Assembly (NCBI GenBank): GCA_020525365.1
Contig: JAIZOF010000001.1
Coordinates: 340,381-404,380 of the forward strand
Source of the DNA: Sulfurovum sp.
GTDB taxonomy: Bacteria > Campylobacterota > Campylobacteria > Campylobacterales > Sulfurovaceae
Reading direction: 5' to 3'
Length of the DNA: 64,000 nt
This document shows, one piece after another, positions 8,466 through 17,651 of this stretch. The position numbers and the translations under genes are program-made. The notes beneath the pieces are model-generated. The model made no database searches. It saw only the letters and a list, made by a program, of their open reading frames with translations, and was not told where the DNA came from. Position 1 is the stretch's first letter, and the number at the start of each line of letters is the position of its first letter.

Positions 8466-9454
8466 CGAATACAACAAAAATAATAACGACACTATGTGCT
8501 TTAAGCGTACTTTCTTTGGCAGAGGTATTGCCTCTACCAAAAGTAGACACTCTAAAGAGTGTTACAAAAGAAGATAAGGTACTTATAGATGTGGCTAGAA
8601 CCTACGCTGCATTTTGGGATACCGGAGAAGAAAAATATGCTAAAAAAGCTTTAGCCAAAGACTTTATAGACCTAAATCTGCCAAAAGGCAGAAAACAAGG
8701 CATACAAGGACCTCTGGATGCATCTAAATGGTTTCGATCTGTAGTGCCTGACCTTAAAGCAGAAATCAAGGAACTCATTGTCGGAGGAGATACGGTTGTC
8801 TCACGCCTTAACTTTACAGGTCACTTCAAAGGAAAGTTTCACAACACACAAGGAAAGGGACAGCTTATTGATTTTGATGCTGTAGATATATATACTATAA
8901 AAAATGGGAAAATTAAGACCAATTGGCACCTAGAAGACATACAAACACTTTTGTCTCAACTTAATAACCCCCATGTAAACAAAAATTTTAAACTTAGCAG
9001 TACAACGATTAAGGACGGCGGCAAGGTTGACCCCCAACACTATTGGAATCAATTTGGATGTTCAGGTGACAATACCCGTCCGGAACTACGCTGGGAGGGT
9101 GTACCAAAAGATGCCAAATCTTTGGCTATTACATTTTATGACAAGGATGCGCCTACGGGGAGTGGTTTTTGGCATTGGATAGCCTATGACATTCCTGTAA
9201 ATACCACAAAGCTAGACAGCGCAAGCCTTCCTGAAGGTACTAAAGAGGGGAAAACAGATATGGACAAAGCGGGATTTTTTGCGCCATGTCCACCTCCTGG
9301 ACGCATACATACATACACTTTTACCCTGCATGCTATGGATGTAGATAAGCTTGATGTACCCAAGGGTGTATCTGGAGCAGTGACACGATTTTACATAGAA
9401 AATCATACAATAGACAAGGCCACACTCAGTGCAACAGCAGGGCCGAGGAAATAG
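8462..9454 (+). CDS. Exported SnoaL-like domain fused to a PEBP (YbhB/YbcL-type) domain
   Basis: A 330-residue protein with a signal peptide (about residues 1-21). Residues about 38-168 resemble a SnoaL-like polyketide-cyclase fold: ARTYAAFWDTGEEKYAKKAL, then GHFKGKFHNTQGKG and a closing KIKTNWHLEDI. Residues about 178-328 are a bacterial phosphatidylethanolamine-binding protein domain, shown by GCSGDNTRPELRWEGVP, YDKDAPTGSGFWHWIAYDIP and CPPPGRIHTYTFTLHAMDVD. Bacterial PEBP proteins bind small anionic ligands, and SnoaL folds often bind or isomerise small hydrophobic molecules. Function of the combination is unknown. Its ATG overlaps the preceding fragment's stop. Confidence 0.8.
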   Translation: MTNTTKIITTLCALSVLSLAEVLPLPKVDTLKSVTKEDKVLIDVARTYAAFWDTGEEKYAKKALAKDFIDLNLPKGRKQGIQGPLDASKWFRSVVPDLKAEIKELIVGGDTVVSRLNFTGHFKGKFHNTQGKGQLIDFDAVDIYTIKNGKIKTNWHLEDIQTLLSQLNNPHVNKNFKLSSTTIKDGGKVDPQHYWNQFGCSGDNTRPELRWEGVPKDAKSLAITFYDKDAPTGSGFWHWIAYDIPVNTTKLDSASLPEGTKEGKTDMDKAGFFAPCPPPGRIHTYTFTLHAMDVDKLDVPKGVSGAVTRFYIENHTIDKATLSATAGPRK

Positions 9455-9468
9455 GCAGGAGATAGTGC

Positions 9469-9961
9469 ATGAAAAGATTATTATGTAGTTTAAGTATCGT
9501 GTTGTTTTTTCCTGTAATACAATATGCCAAGCCAGTAGAGATGGAAATATATGCTAAAGTAGATCAGGCTGTTGGCAATATTGCCTATACATACAAAGGA
9601 GAATTGGTCTACAGTAACCATCCCTTCTATGCACCAAAAATTCGCGTCATGCACTATGATGCGAAGACAAAAAACAACACCTTATCCAAATCTTGCATGG
9701 AATACACCTAGAAAATCTGATGACCTTTGGTTTGACTCAGTACTTGGTATTCGAAATGATAGCAAGGGAGTGATCTGGATACTGGATATGGGACAAAGAG
9801 AGGGATTGACACCTAAAATAGTGGGTTGGAACACACATACTGATTCACTTGAACAAATATACTATATTCCTAAACCGGCAAGTGTTGAGACTTCACAGCT
9901 TAATGATTTTCTCATTGATGAGATGCATGGTGTATTTATTATTGCTGATGAGGATATTGGT
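9469..9961 (+). pseudogene. Frameshifted, 3'-truncated yellow/major royal jelly-type beta-propeller protein
   Basis: A signal peptide (MKRLLCSLSIVLFFPVIQYA) and the propeller start VDQAVGNIAYTYKGELVYSN run in one frame to a stop at 9709-9711. The homologous sequence continues one frame over from about 9670: PNLAWNTPRKSDDLWFDSVLG, VIWILDMGQREG, then QLNDFLIDEMHGVFIIADE. These are conserved blocks of the bacterial L-dopachrome tautomerase-related (yellow/MRJP) family, whose members have about 350-400 residues. Homology ends near 9960, where an unrelated DndC-like sequence begins in frame. A frameshift plus loss of the second half makes a functional propeller unlikely. Confidence 0.7.
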
Positions 9962-10321
9962 TGTGGTCAATCAAGGTTTGGATGCTGGCAATGTTATGTT
10001 GTACGTGATAATGACAAAAGTTTAGATGGCTTAATGAAGAGTGGTTATGAAAATATTGAACTTTATAAAAAATATAGAGAGCAATATTGGAATTTTACAC
10101 AGTTAGGTTGGGAAAACACTAGAGATGTATATTCGCATAGAACACAACAACGAGAATATTTTGATGCAAAATACAATCGTGATGGTATGACTAAACCAAA
10201 AGGTGTAATGTTAAAAGCAAGAAAGCATTTTTTTGTTGAGTTATTAAAACTAAATGCAAAACTAGATTATGATATTATTTATGCTAACGAGATTCATTTA
10301 ATTCAAGAACGTTGGTTGTAA
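9962..10321 (+). pseudogene. C-terminal fragment of a DndC-like phosphoadenosine-phosphosulfate-reductase-family protein
   Basis: Starting at the junction, the frame reads CGQSRFGCWQCYVVRDNDKS, matching the cysteine-rich block of DndC (CGxSRFGCWxCTVVxxDKS), whose cysteines hold an iron-sulfur cluster. DndC works in DNA phosphorothioation, putting sulfur into the DNA backbone. Downstream residues (NIELYKKYREQYWNF, ARKHFFVELLKLNAKLDYDI, IHLIQERWL) fit the family's C-terminal helices. A TAA at 10319-10321 interrupts it, and the frame continues with related-looking residues (EGDLELNTFKEA) to about 10430. The N-terminal PP-loop domain and all other dnd genes are absent, so this is a relic. Confidence 0.6.
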
Positions 10322-10475
10322 GAAGGAGACCTAGAGTTAAATACATTTAAGGAAGCTAGCAAATTTGGTATTAAAATTCCAATAGAATTAAAACATGAAA
10401 TATATATAAGAAGAAAAATGGCAAAAGATTTCTATCTTCATCTGTTTTTCCTTCTGTGTTCAATATTTTATCTAA

Positions 10476-10501
10476 TTGACACAGAATTATTTACAGTCCC
10501 C
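10476..10501 (-). repeat. Right terminal inverted repeat of the accessory island
   Basis: It reads TTGACACAGAATT then ATTTACAGTCCCC on the plus strand and is the partner of 5377-5402. TTAAGAGG follows at once (10502-10509), matching the copy at the left end. It lies 46 bases from the end of nifU. Confidence 0.75.
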
Positions 10502-10547
10502 TTAAGAGGGAATTATGGACGAGAAAATTTTCTCTTATGGGATTAGC

Positions 10548-11513
10548 TTAGATAGGCAGTACTCTAATGCTTGAGTCAAGCTTCTCTTTGAGGATGTTCT
10601 CGATAGCAAAGAGTGTTCCAGTAGAAGCACTAGCGCAACCATTACAGGCACCAAGATAGCGGATATAAATATCAATATGCTCTTCATTATCTTTAATGTC
10701 GAGAATCTCCATATCTCCACCATCCATAATAAGCATTTGGCGGATATTTTCATCAATAACCTTGTCAACGGCTTTAATTTTTTGAACAATGGTCATAGAT
10801 TTGAAATTGCCCGATCCATTGCTAAGTGTTGCGGCATTTGCTATTTTCTCTTTTTCATACTCTTCAAGTAGGTCAACAAGGTAGATATCTTTCTCTTCGT
10901 GACCACCTGGCTTGATACATGATTTACAGAAAGCACCCGCTTTGGTATAGTCGGTAATCTGCTCTACTGTGGTTAAGTCATTTAGTCGGATTACTTCTCG
11001 CAAAGTAGAGAGGCTAACACGTGCACATTCGCAGACAATAATCTCTTCTTCAAAAGAGTCAATGTCAACACCCTTATACTGTGCTGCTGCTTTTTTGATA
11101 ACATCGTATGCCATGACTGAGCAATGCATTTTTTGTGGTGGAACAGCTGGGACATTAGGTTCATCGCGCATTGCTTTCTCGACATCAATATTGGTAATTT
11201 TGATTGCCTCATCAACAGTTTTGCCTCTACAAAGTTCTGCCATTGTGTCTGAAGAGGCGATCGCAGTACCACAACCGAAGCTTTTGAACTTTGATTCTTT
11301 GATAACATCAGTTTTGGTATCTACTGCCCAGTAGAGCCGTACCGCATCTCCACAACTTTCTGCACCAAAATCAGCAACAATCAGTTTTGCACCCATTGCT
11401 TCAGCTTCTTTTTCAGTAATCTCTCCCATATTCTTAGGGTTATTCATTAGCTCTGTAACTTTATTGCTATACTCATCCCAGATGGTACCGCCAACTAGAT
11501 TGTCTATTCCCAT
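10548..11513 (-). CDS. nifU: NifU-type iron-sulfur cluster scaffold protein
   Basis: A three-domain scaffold on which Fe-S clusters are assembled before transfer to apoproteins. The N-terminal IscU-like domain keeps its three cysteines (in ESCGDAVRLYW, FGCGTAIAS and MHCSVMA). The central BFD-like [2Fe-2S] domain has VCECARVS and FCKSC. The C-terminal Nfu domain has LGACNGCASAS with CxxC. At 321 residues it matches the full-length NifU that Campylobacterota use as the housekeeping system, so it does not imply nitrogen fixation. It follows nifS by 62 bases on the same strand, and its 3' end lies about 40 bases from the right end of the accessory island. Confidence 0.93.
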   Translation of the reverse strand: MGIDNLVGGTIWDEYSNKVTELMNNPKNMGEITEKEAEAMGAKLIVADFGAESCGDAVRLYWAVDTKTDVIKESKFKSFGCGTAIASSDTMAELCRGKTVDEAIKITNIDVEKAMRDEPNVPAVPPQKMHCSVMAYDVIKKAAAQYKGVDIDSFEEEIIVCECARVSLSTLREVIRLNDLTTVEQITDYTKAGAFCKSCIKPGGHEEKDIYLVDLLEEYEKEKIANAATLSNGSGNFKSMTIVQKIKAVDKVIDENIRQMLIMDGGDMEILDIKDNEEHIDIYIRYLGACNGCASASTGTLFAIENILKEKLDSSIRVLPI

Positions 11514-11575
11514 TTTCTATCCTTTTTTCATATACTTTTTATTCTACTCATTGTGCTTCTTGCCGTGAAATAAGA

Positions 11576-12805
<1,230 letters not shown>

Positions 12806-12921
12806 TTAACTGAGACTAATTTAGTCCGAATTGATTTTCTGCATCATACGCTATTTTGCTTAAATTGAGATAAAAAAACGTTTCAAAGGAAGAAAAAAGT
12901 CTTCTTGCAAGTGCCACCTTC

Positions 12922-13500
12922 TTAAAAATTTGAAGGTGTTGGTGTATTGATAAGGTTATAGAACTCATTGCGTGTACGTTCATCTTTTTTGAAGAGTCCT
13001 CGAAGTGCAGAAGAGACAGTTGTAGAGTTAATTTTCTGTACACCACGCATCTCCATACACATATGGCGTGCATGGAGTACAACTGCTACTCCTTTAGGCT
13101 TAATGGTTTCTACAATAGCATCAGCAATCTGTTCGGTCATCTGCTCCTGTATCTGTAGTCGCCTTGCGTAAACATTGACGATACGTGGTATTTTACTTAA
13201 ACCCACAACCTTGCCATTGGGAATGTATGCTACATGTGCCCGTCCAATGATGGGTAGCATATGGTGCTCGCACATTGAATAAAATTCAATATCACGCACT
13301 AACACCATCTCGTTGTTGCTGGTAGAGAAGAGTGCTTGGTTGAGGATCTCTTTTGGATCTTGATGGTACCCTTCTGTTAAAAATTTTAATGCTTTAGCAA
13401 CACGATTTGGGGTCTTAAGTAGACCTTCACGCTCAGGATCTTCCCCTAGCAACTTCAATACTTTGGTGATTGCTTCTTCAAACTCTTGGTCTTGACTCAT
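12922..13500 (-). CDS. folE: GTP cyclohydrolase I (FolE)
   Basis: It converts GTP to 7,8-dihydroneopterin triphosphate, the first step of folate and of queuosine/7-deazaguanine synthesis. The zinc-binding and catalytic block [18 protein letters not shown] is near residues 78-95, followed by [19 protein letters not shown] and [12 protein letters not shown], then the second zinc cysteine in [11 protein letters not shown]. Length 192 is typical of type IA. The start ATG is preceded by a weak AAAGGT. It is encoded alone, with 143 bases between it and nifS in which I see no gene. Confidence 0.95.
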   Translation of the reverse strand: MSQDQEFEEAITKVLKLLGEDPEREGLLKTPNRVAKALKFLTEGYHQDPKEILNQALFSTSNNEMVLVRDIEFYSMCEHHMLPIIGRAHVAYIPNGKVVGLSKIPRIVNVYARRLQIQEQMTEQIADAIVETIKPKGVAVVLHARHMCMEMRGVQKINSTTVSSALRGLFKKDERTRNEFYNLINTPTPSNF

Positions 13501-13742
13501 TCTGTACCTTTAAAATAAAAAGTTTTTTCACAAGAAAGCATACCAAAACTATCTGCTATTCGCTATTAATTATTTACTGTGTGTAACTTGATGATAGGTC
13601 AAAAGTTTGATAATATGTTTAAATTAGAAACTGTTTTCTAGGTTTTTTTATTAGTGTATATAATTGATTATGACCACCTATTGATAATCATGCATATAAA
13701 ATTATATTTAACAATCAATCACACTTGATCAACTAGTTTCAA

Positions 13743-13820
13743 TGGTCGGAGTGACAGGACTTGAACCTGCGACCTCTACCACCCCAAGGTAGCGCGCTAG
13801 CCAGACTGCGCCACACCCCG
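13743..13820 (-). tRNA. tRNA-Pro (anticodon GGG)
   Basis: On the minus strand a complete cloverleaf begins CGGGGTGTGGCGCAG and ends CACTCCG-ACCA. The 7-base acceptor stem pairs with one G-T; the anticodon stem CTACC/GGTAG encloses TTGGGGT, so the anticodon is GGG; the T loop is GGTTCAAGTCC. The CCA end is encoded. The surrounding 13501-13939 has no gene otherwise; it carries the promoter of the next gene at its right end. Confidence 0.93.
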
Positions 13821-13908
13821 ATACTTTTAAGAGAGTGTGATTATAGAGTATCAAAACTTAAGCCTCCTTTGCCTGTATGATTCATTCGTGTCCCTCATTT
13901 CTTTTTGA

Positions 13909-13936
13909 TATAATGATGCGATTATAAGCCAAAGGA
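13909..13936 (+). promoter_or_regulatory. Promoter -10 and ribosome-binding site for the eptA cassette
   Basis: TATAAT at 13909-13914 is a perfect -10, with T-rich sequence upstream as is usual in Campylobacterota, which have weak -35 elements. AAAGGA at 13931-13936 lies 3 bases before the ATG at 13940. Confidence 0.55.
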
Positions 13937-13939
13937 TTC

Positions 13940-15532
13940 ATGTTGCGCTCTTCTATTACGCAAACAAAGCTAATTTTATACGCATCACTCTTTTTTGTCC
14001 TTTTTGATAATTATGAGTTTTTTCATCAAGTAATAACCATTTACCAACCTACAGGTACCAACATAATCTATATAATTTCTACTGCTGTTGTACTTTTTGC
14101 TCTTTTAAATCTCTTCTTTCATATTGTAAGCGCCAAGTATGTTACCAAGCCTTTGATGATTGTCTTGTTATTGATTTCATCAGTTACTGGTTACTTTATG
14201 AATACATATCATATTGTGATTGATGAAGAGATGATTAGAAATGCATTGCAGACAAATGTCTCTGAGGCTTCTGACCTATGGAGTTTTTGGCTTTTTTTAT
14301 ATCTATTTTTTCTTGGCATAATACCTTCTGTTTGGGTCTATCGCGTTAAGATACATTACCGCTCTTGGAAAGCAGAAATAGTCTCAAAACTCAAAATGAG
14401 TATTCTATTTTTAGTACTTATTGTAGTGACCGTGACAGGATTTGGAAAGTTTTATACCTCTTTTTTTCGAGAACATAAAATTTTACGTTTCTATACAAAC
14501 CCTCCATTCTGGATGGATTGTCTGCGTATCTACTTTACACAAACCTACTTTACGCAAACTCCTACATTAAAGTTGATGGGAAAAGATGCAACAATAGATG
14601 ACCAAAACCTCTCCCGAAAACTAGTGATTGTAGTTGTAGGAGAAGCGGCAAGGGCAGACCACTTTAGTATCAATGGATACCAAAGACCAACAACACCACT
14701 TTTGGAAAATGAGCATATCATTAACTATCCATATATGTATTCATGCGCAACTTCAACTGCACAGTCTGTGCCTTGTATGTTTTCTTATTTTACGCATAGT
14801 GAGTATGATTATACAAAAGCATACTATACAGAAAATATATTAGATATTTTGAACCATACTAAGAAGGTAGCCATTTTATGGAGAGACAACAACTCAAATT
14901 CTAAAGGTGTCGCATTACGTGTTCGGTATGAAAATTTTAGAATACCCAAAAATAATCCTAAATGTGATGGAGAGTGTCGAGATGTAGGCATGTTGAGTGG
15001 ACTTCAAGCATATATTGAGGCAAACAAAGACAAACATATTCTTATTGTACTACACCAAATGGGGAACCATGGTCCAGCATATTACAAACGGTCACCCCAA
15101 AGGAGCAAGAAGTTTATGCCCGAGTGTATGACCAATCAGCTTGAACAGTGTGAACGTCAAGGAATTATCAATGCCTATGATAATGCGTTGCATTATACGG
15201 ATATATTTTTAAGTCAGACGATTGCTCTTGCCAAAAAGTACCCAGATAAAGAGGTTGCAGTTATCTATATGAGTGATCATGGTGAGAGCCTTGGAGAAAG
15301 TGGTATCTACTTACATGGACTGCCTTATTTTATTGCGCCCGATGCACAAAAGCATATTGGTGCTTTTATTTGGTTAAACCATACTTTACGTAAGAAATTA
15401 GCACACATAAAAGATCCACAACAGACACGCTCGCATGATTATCTCTTTCATACATTACTGGGGCTTTTTGATGTTCGTACATCTGTGTATGATGTTTCGC
15501 TCGACCTACTCCATAAAGGAAAAGAGAAATGA
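13940..15532 (+). CDS. eptA: Phosphoethanolamine transferase (EptA family), copy 1
   Basis: An inner-membrane enzyme that moves phosphoethanolamine from phosphatidylethanolamine onto lipid A or a related periplasmic target, which lowers surface charge and cationic-peptide binding. Five hydrophobic segments fill residues about 10-180. The periplasmic alkaline-phosphatase-fold domain has VVVGEAARADHF (zinc-binding Glu) and CATSTAQSVPCMFSY with the predicted nucleophile Thr271. Further metal ligands are in HQMGNHGPAYY and MSDHGESLGESGIYLHG. Length 530 matches the family. It overlaps the phosphatase gene by four bases, so the two are co-translated. Confidence 0.92.
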   Translation: MLRSSITQTKLILYASLFFVLFDNYEFFHQVITIYQPTGTNIIYIISTAVVLFALLNLFFHIVSAKYVTKPLMIVLLLISSVTGYFMNTYHIVIDEEMIRNALQTNVSEASDLWSFWLFLYLFFLGIIPSVWVYRVKIHYRSWKAEIVSKLKMSILFLVLIVVTVTGFGKFYTSFFREHKILRFYTNPPFWMDCLRIYFTQTYFTQTPTLKLMGKDATIDDQNLSRKLVIVVVGEAARADHFSINGYQRPTTPLLENEHIINYPYMYSCATSTAQSVPCMFSYFTHSEYDYTKAYYTENILDILNHTKKVAILWRDNNSNSKGVALRVRYENFRIPKNNPKCDGECRDVGMLSGLQAYIEANKDKHILIVLHQMGNHGPAYYKRSPQRSKKFMPECMTNQLEQCERQGIINAYDNALHYTDIFLSQTIALAKKYPDKEVAVIYMSDHGESLGESGIYLHGLPYFIAPDAQKHIGAFIWLNHTLRKKLAHIKDPQQTRSHDYLFHTLLGLFDVRTSVYDVSLDLLHKGKEK

Positions 15533-16107
15533 GGCAAAATATACGCTATATACTGAAATACATAATAACACCACTGTTTTCGCTGATACTTTTATGGTTT
15601 TCTTACCTATATATTTATGGAAATATACATCAAGTAAATCGAGACCTTTACCGGTCTGCACAATTGTATCAATTTAATATGCCCTATTATTTTACAAAAT
15701 ATCATATTCGCACGGTTATTAATCTAAGAGGTTCAGCACCACAAAAGCAATGGTATCAAAATGAGATACGTTTTTGTAAAGAACACAATATTACACATAT
15801 TGATTTTGGTATTAGTGATAGAAAAGTGGTTGATATCTCTACGATGCATCATCTTGTTTCCTTAATGCAGAAGGCTAAAAAACCGTTGCTTGTGCATTGC
15901 AAAGCAGGTGCAGACCGTACATCCTTGGCTTCTGCTCTGTATCGTTATGCCATAGAACATGATATTGGTGCATATAAACAGATTTCATTCAAGTATGGAC
16001 ACTTCCCATATCTTGGGTCTCCAACAGTTGCAATGGATAAAAGTTTTAACATCTATATCCAGCACTTTCCACTAAAGGAAACTGATGTCTCTTCTAAAAT
16101 ACGTTAA
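15529..16107 (+). CDS. Membrane-anchored tyrosine/dual-specificity-type phosphatase
   Basis: A 192-residue protein with an N-terminal membrane segment (about residues 10-30) followed by a cysteine-phosphatase domain. The P-loop HCKAGADRT gives the CX5R motif with Cys124 and Arg130; FGISD upstream may supply the general acid. The fold is like bacterial protein-tyrosine phosphatases of the DSP/Siw14 type, and the topology puts it in the periplasm or at the inner-membrane surface. It sits between two eptA genes, overlapping both, so a lipid A or lipid-phosphate substrate is at least as likely as a protein. In Helicobacter, LpxE removes the lipid A 1-phosphate before EptA acts; this enzyme could fill that place. 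That is inference. Confidence 0.8.
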   Translation: MRQNIRYILKYIITPLFSLILLWFSYLYIYGNIHQVNRDLYRSAQLYQFNMPYYFTKYHIRTVINLRGSAPQKQWYQNEIRFCKEHNITHIDFGISDRKVVDISTMHHLVSLMQKAKKPLLVHCKAGADRTSLASALYRYAIEHDIGAYKQISFKYGHFPYLGSPTVAMDKSFNIYIQHFPLKETDVSSKIR

Positions 16108-17650
16108 AAATCCCATTTCCCCTTTTGTGTATATTGTGGCTTCTGTCATCTCTACCGTTTTACTCTATCATTACCCTCTTTTTATTTTTGTGAGTCAGCA
16201 TATTGCTCTCAATCTGAATGGAATACTTATATTGTTAAGTGTTTTGGTTGCTCTTTTGAGTGTAGAGTTGTTTCTTTTCTTACTCTTTGGAGCCATACTT
16301 GGAAAGTGGTTTCGATATTTTAATGCATTGCAGTTTATAACAAATGCTATTGCATTTTACTTTATTGTCACATATCATACTATTCTAGATCGCACCATGA
16401 TGGGAAATGTTTTTAATACCAACTTTCAAGAGAGTAGTAGCTATTTTGGTATTAGCCCATTAGTCTATCTTGTTGTTTTGGGTATTGTTCCAGCATGGAT
16501 CGCACTTAAGGTTTCTGTTTCTAAGCCCTATTTGAGAGTACGCTTGACTGCTTCAGCATTGGCAAGTTTGAGTGTGGGTATTGTTTTTTTATATTTGAAT
16601 TCATCAGCATGGTTATGGTTTGATAAATATGCTAAATATATTGGTGGCCTTACACTTCCTTGGTCCTATAGTATCAATGCAATACGCCATAAACTTAAAG
16701 AGGCAAAAAAGAATAAAGAGTATCTCAAACTTTCAGATGCTATTATTACAACAGACTCCTCTATGATTGTTGTCCTTGTTATTGGAGAGTCAGCACGTGC
16801 GCAGAACTTTTCACTTTATGGGTATCATCGTAAAACTAATCCAAAATTAGAAAAAGTGAATAATTTAATCGTTGTTCCAAATACCTATGCAGCAGCCACA
16901 TACACAACTGCATCAGTCAGTGCAATGCTCTCTGTTTCAGGTAGTACTTTTGACAGTTATGAGCCTTTGCCAAATTATCTTCAGCGTAATGGGATTCATG
17001 TTGTATGGCGTTCTACCAATTGGGGCGAACCAACCTTGAAAGTTGCAAAGGTAGAGCGAAGATCTGATTTGAAGCAATGGTGTCATTCAAATGAGTGCGA
17101 TTATGATGGCATATTGCTTGCAGGAATTGAGGATGAGATTAGACAAATTTCATCTAAGAAGATCTTTATTGTGTTGCATACATCTGGGAGCCATGGACCA
17201 ACATACTATCAAAAATATCCAAAACAGTTTACACGCTTTACTCCTGAGTGCAAAAGTGTTAATCTCCAAGAGTGTAGCCAAAATTCGTTGATAAATGCTT
17301 ACGATAATACCATTTTCTATACTGACCATTTTTTAACAACATTGATTGGTAAATTAAAAAAGATAGGCAAGCCCACACTAATGCTCTACTTGTCTGACCA
17401 TGGAGAGAGTCTCGGTGAATACCATTTTTATTTACATGGCACACCCTACGCTATTGCACCCGAGTTTCAAAAGAAGATACCATTTCTTGTTTATGAATCC
17501 CCATCTTTTTTAGTGCAAAAAAAACTTCAGACTCCCTATCTGAAGAAGCGAGAACGTTATGGTGATGAGATAATCTTCCATACGGTTCTTGGTGCATTCG
17601 ATCTTAATACTAGTATCTATGATCCAAAATTAGATATTTTACAACCTTAA
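16085..17650 (+). CDS. Phosphoethanolamine transferase (EptA family), copy 2
   Basis: The second sulfatase-fold transferase of the cassette, 521 residues, five N-terminal membrane segments (to about residue 185) and a periplasmic catalytic domain. Metal and catalytic motifs are VIGESARAQNFSLYGYHR, AAATYTTASVSAML with predicted nucleophile Thr272, HTSGSHGPTYYQKYP and LSDHGESLGEYHFYLHG. It lacks the cysteines that flank the nucleophile in copy 1 (there CATSTAQSVPC), so it is a clearly diverged paralogue and may have a different acceptor, for example core sugar or a flagellar protein. It overlaps the phosphatase gene by 23 bases and is the last gene of the operon. Confidence 0.88.
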   Translation: MSLLKYVKNPISPFVYIVASVISTVLLYHYPLFIFVSQHIALNLNGILILLSVLVALLSVELFLFLLFGAILGKWFRYFNALQFITNAIAFYFIVTYHTILDRTMMGNVFNTNFQESSSYFGISPLVYLVVLGIVPAWIALKVSVSKPYLRVRLTASALASLSVGIVFLYLNSSAWLWFDKYAKYIGGLTLPWSYSINAIRHKLKEAKKNKEYLKLSDAIITTDSSMIVVLVIGESARAQNFSLYGYHRKTNPKLEKVNNLIVVPNTYAAATYTTASVSAMLSVSGSTFDSYEPLPNYLQRNGIHVVWRSTNWGEPTLKVAKVERRSDLKQWCHSNECDYDGILLAGIEDEIRQISSKKIFIVLHTSGSHGPTYYQKYPKQFTRFTPECKSVNLQECSQNSLINAYDNTIFYTDHFLTTLIGKLKKIGKPTLMLYLSDHGESLGEYHFYLHGTPYAIAPEFQKKIPFLVYESPSFLVQKKLQTPYLKKRERYGDEIIFHTVLGAFDLNTSIYDPKLDILQP

Positions 17651-17651
17651 T

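Larger units (their letters stand above)
5371..10509. mobile_element. Putative non-autonomous mobile segment bounded by inverted repeats
   Basis: Near-identical 26-bp ends point outward at 5377-5402 and 10476-10501 (23/26 matches; outer end GGGGA, inner end AATTCTGTGTCAA). TTAAGAGG occurs at 5371-5378 and directly outside the right end at 10502-10509. No transposase is left inside. The ends look like those of IS256/Mutator-type insertion sequences, from memory only. The cargo is a regulator plus redox genes and three gene fragments. It may be a mobile insertion cassette moved in trans, or the scar of two IS copies. The left TTAAGAGG overlaps the inverted repeat by two bases, so it is not a clean target duplication. 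Confidence 0.5.

Noticed and set aside
5371-10509. A complete IS256-family insertion sequence
   Set aside because: No transposase frame or fragment could be recognised between the repeats, and 5.1 kb is far longer than a simple IS.
10521-10534. GAGAAAATTTTCTC palindrome as a terminator of nifU
   Set aside because: The arms meet without a loop and no T run follows on the minus strand; it may be a site, but there is no support for termination.
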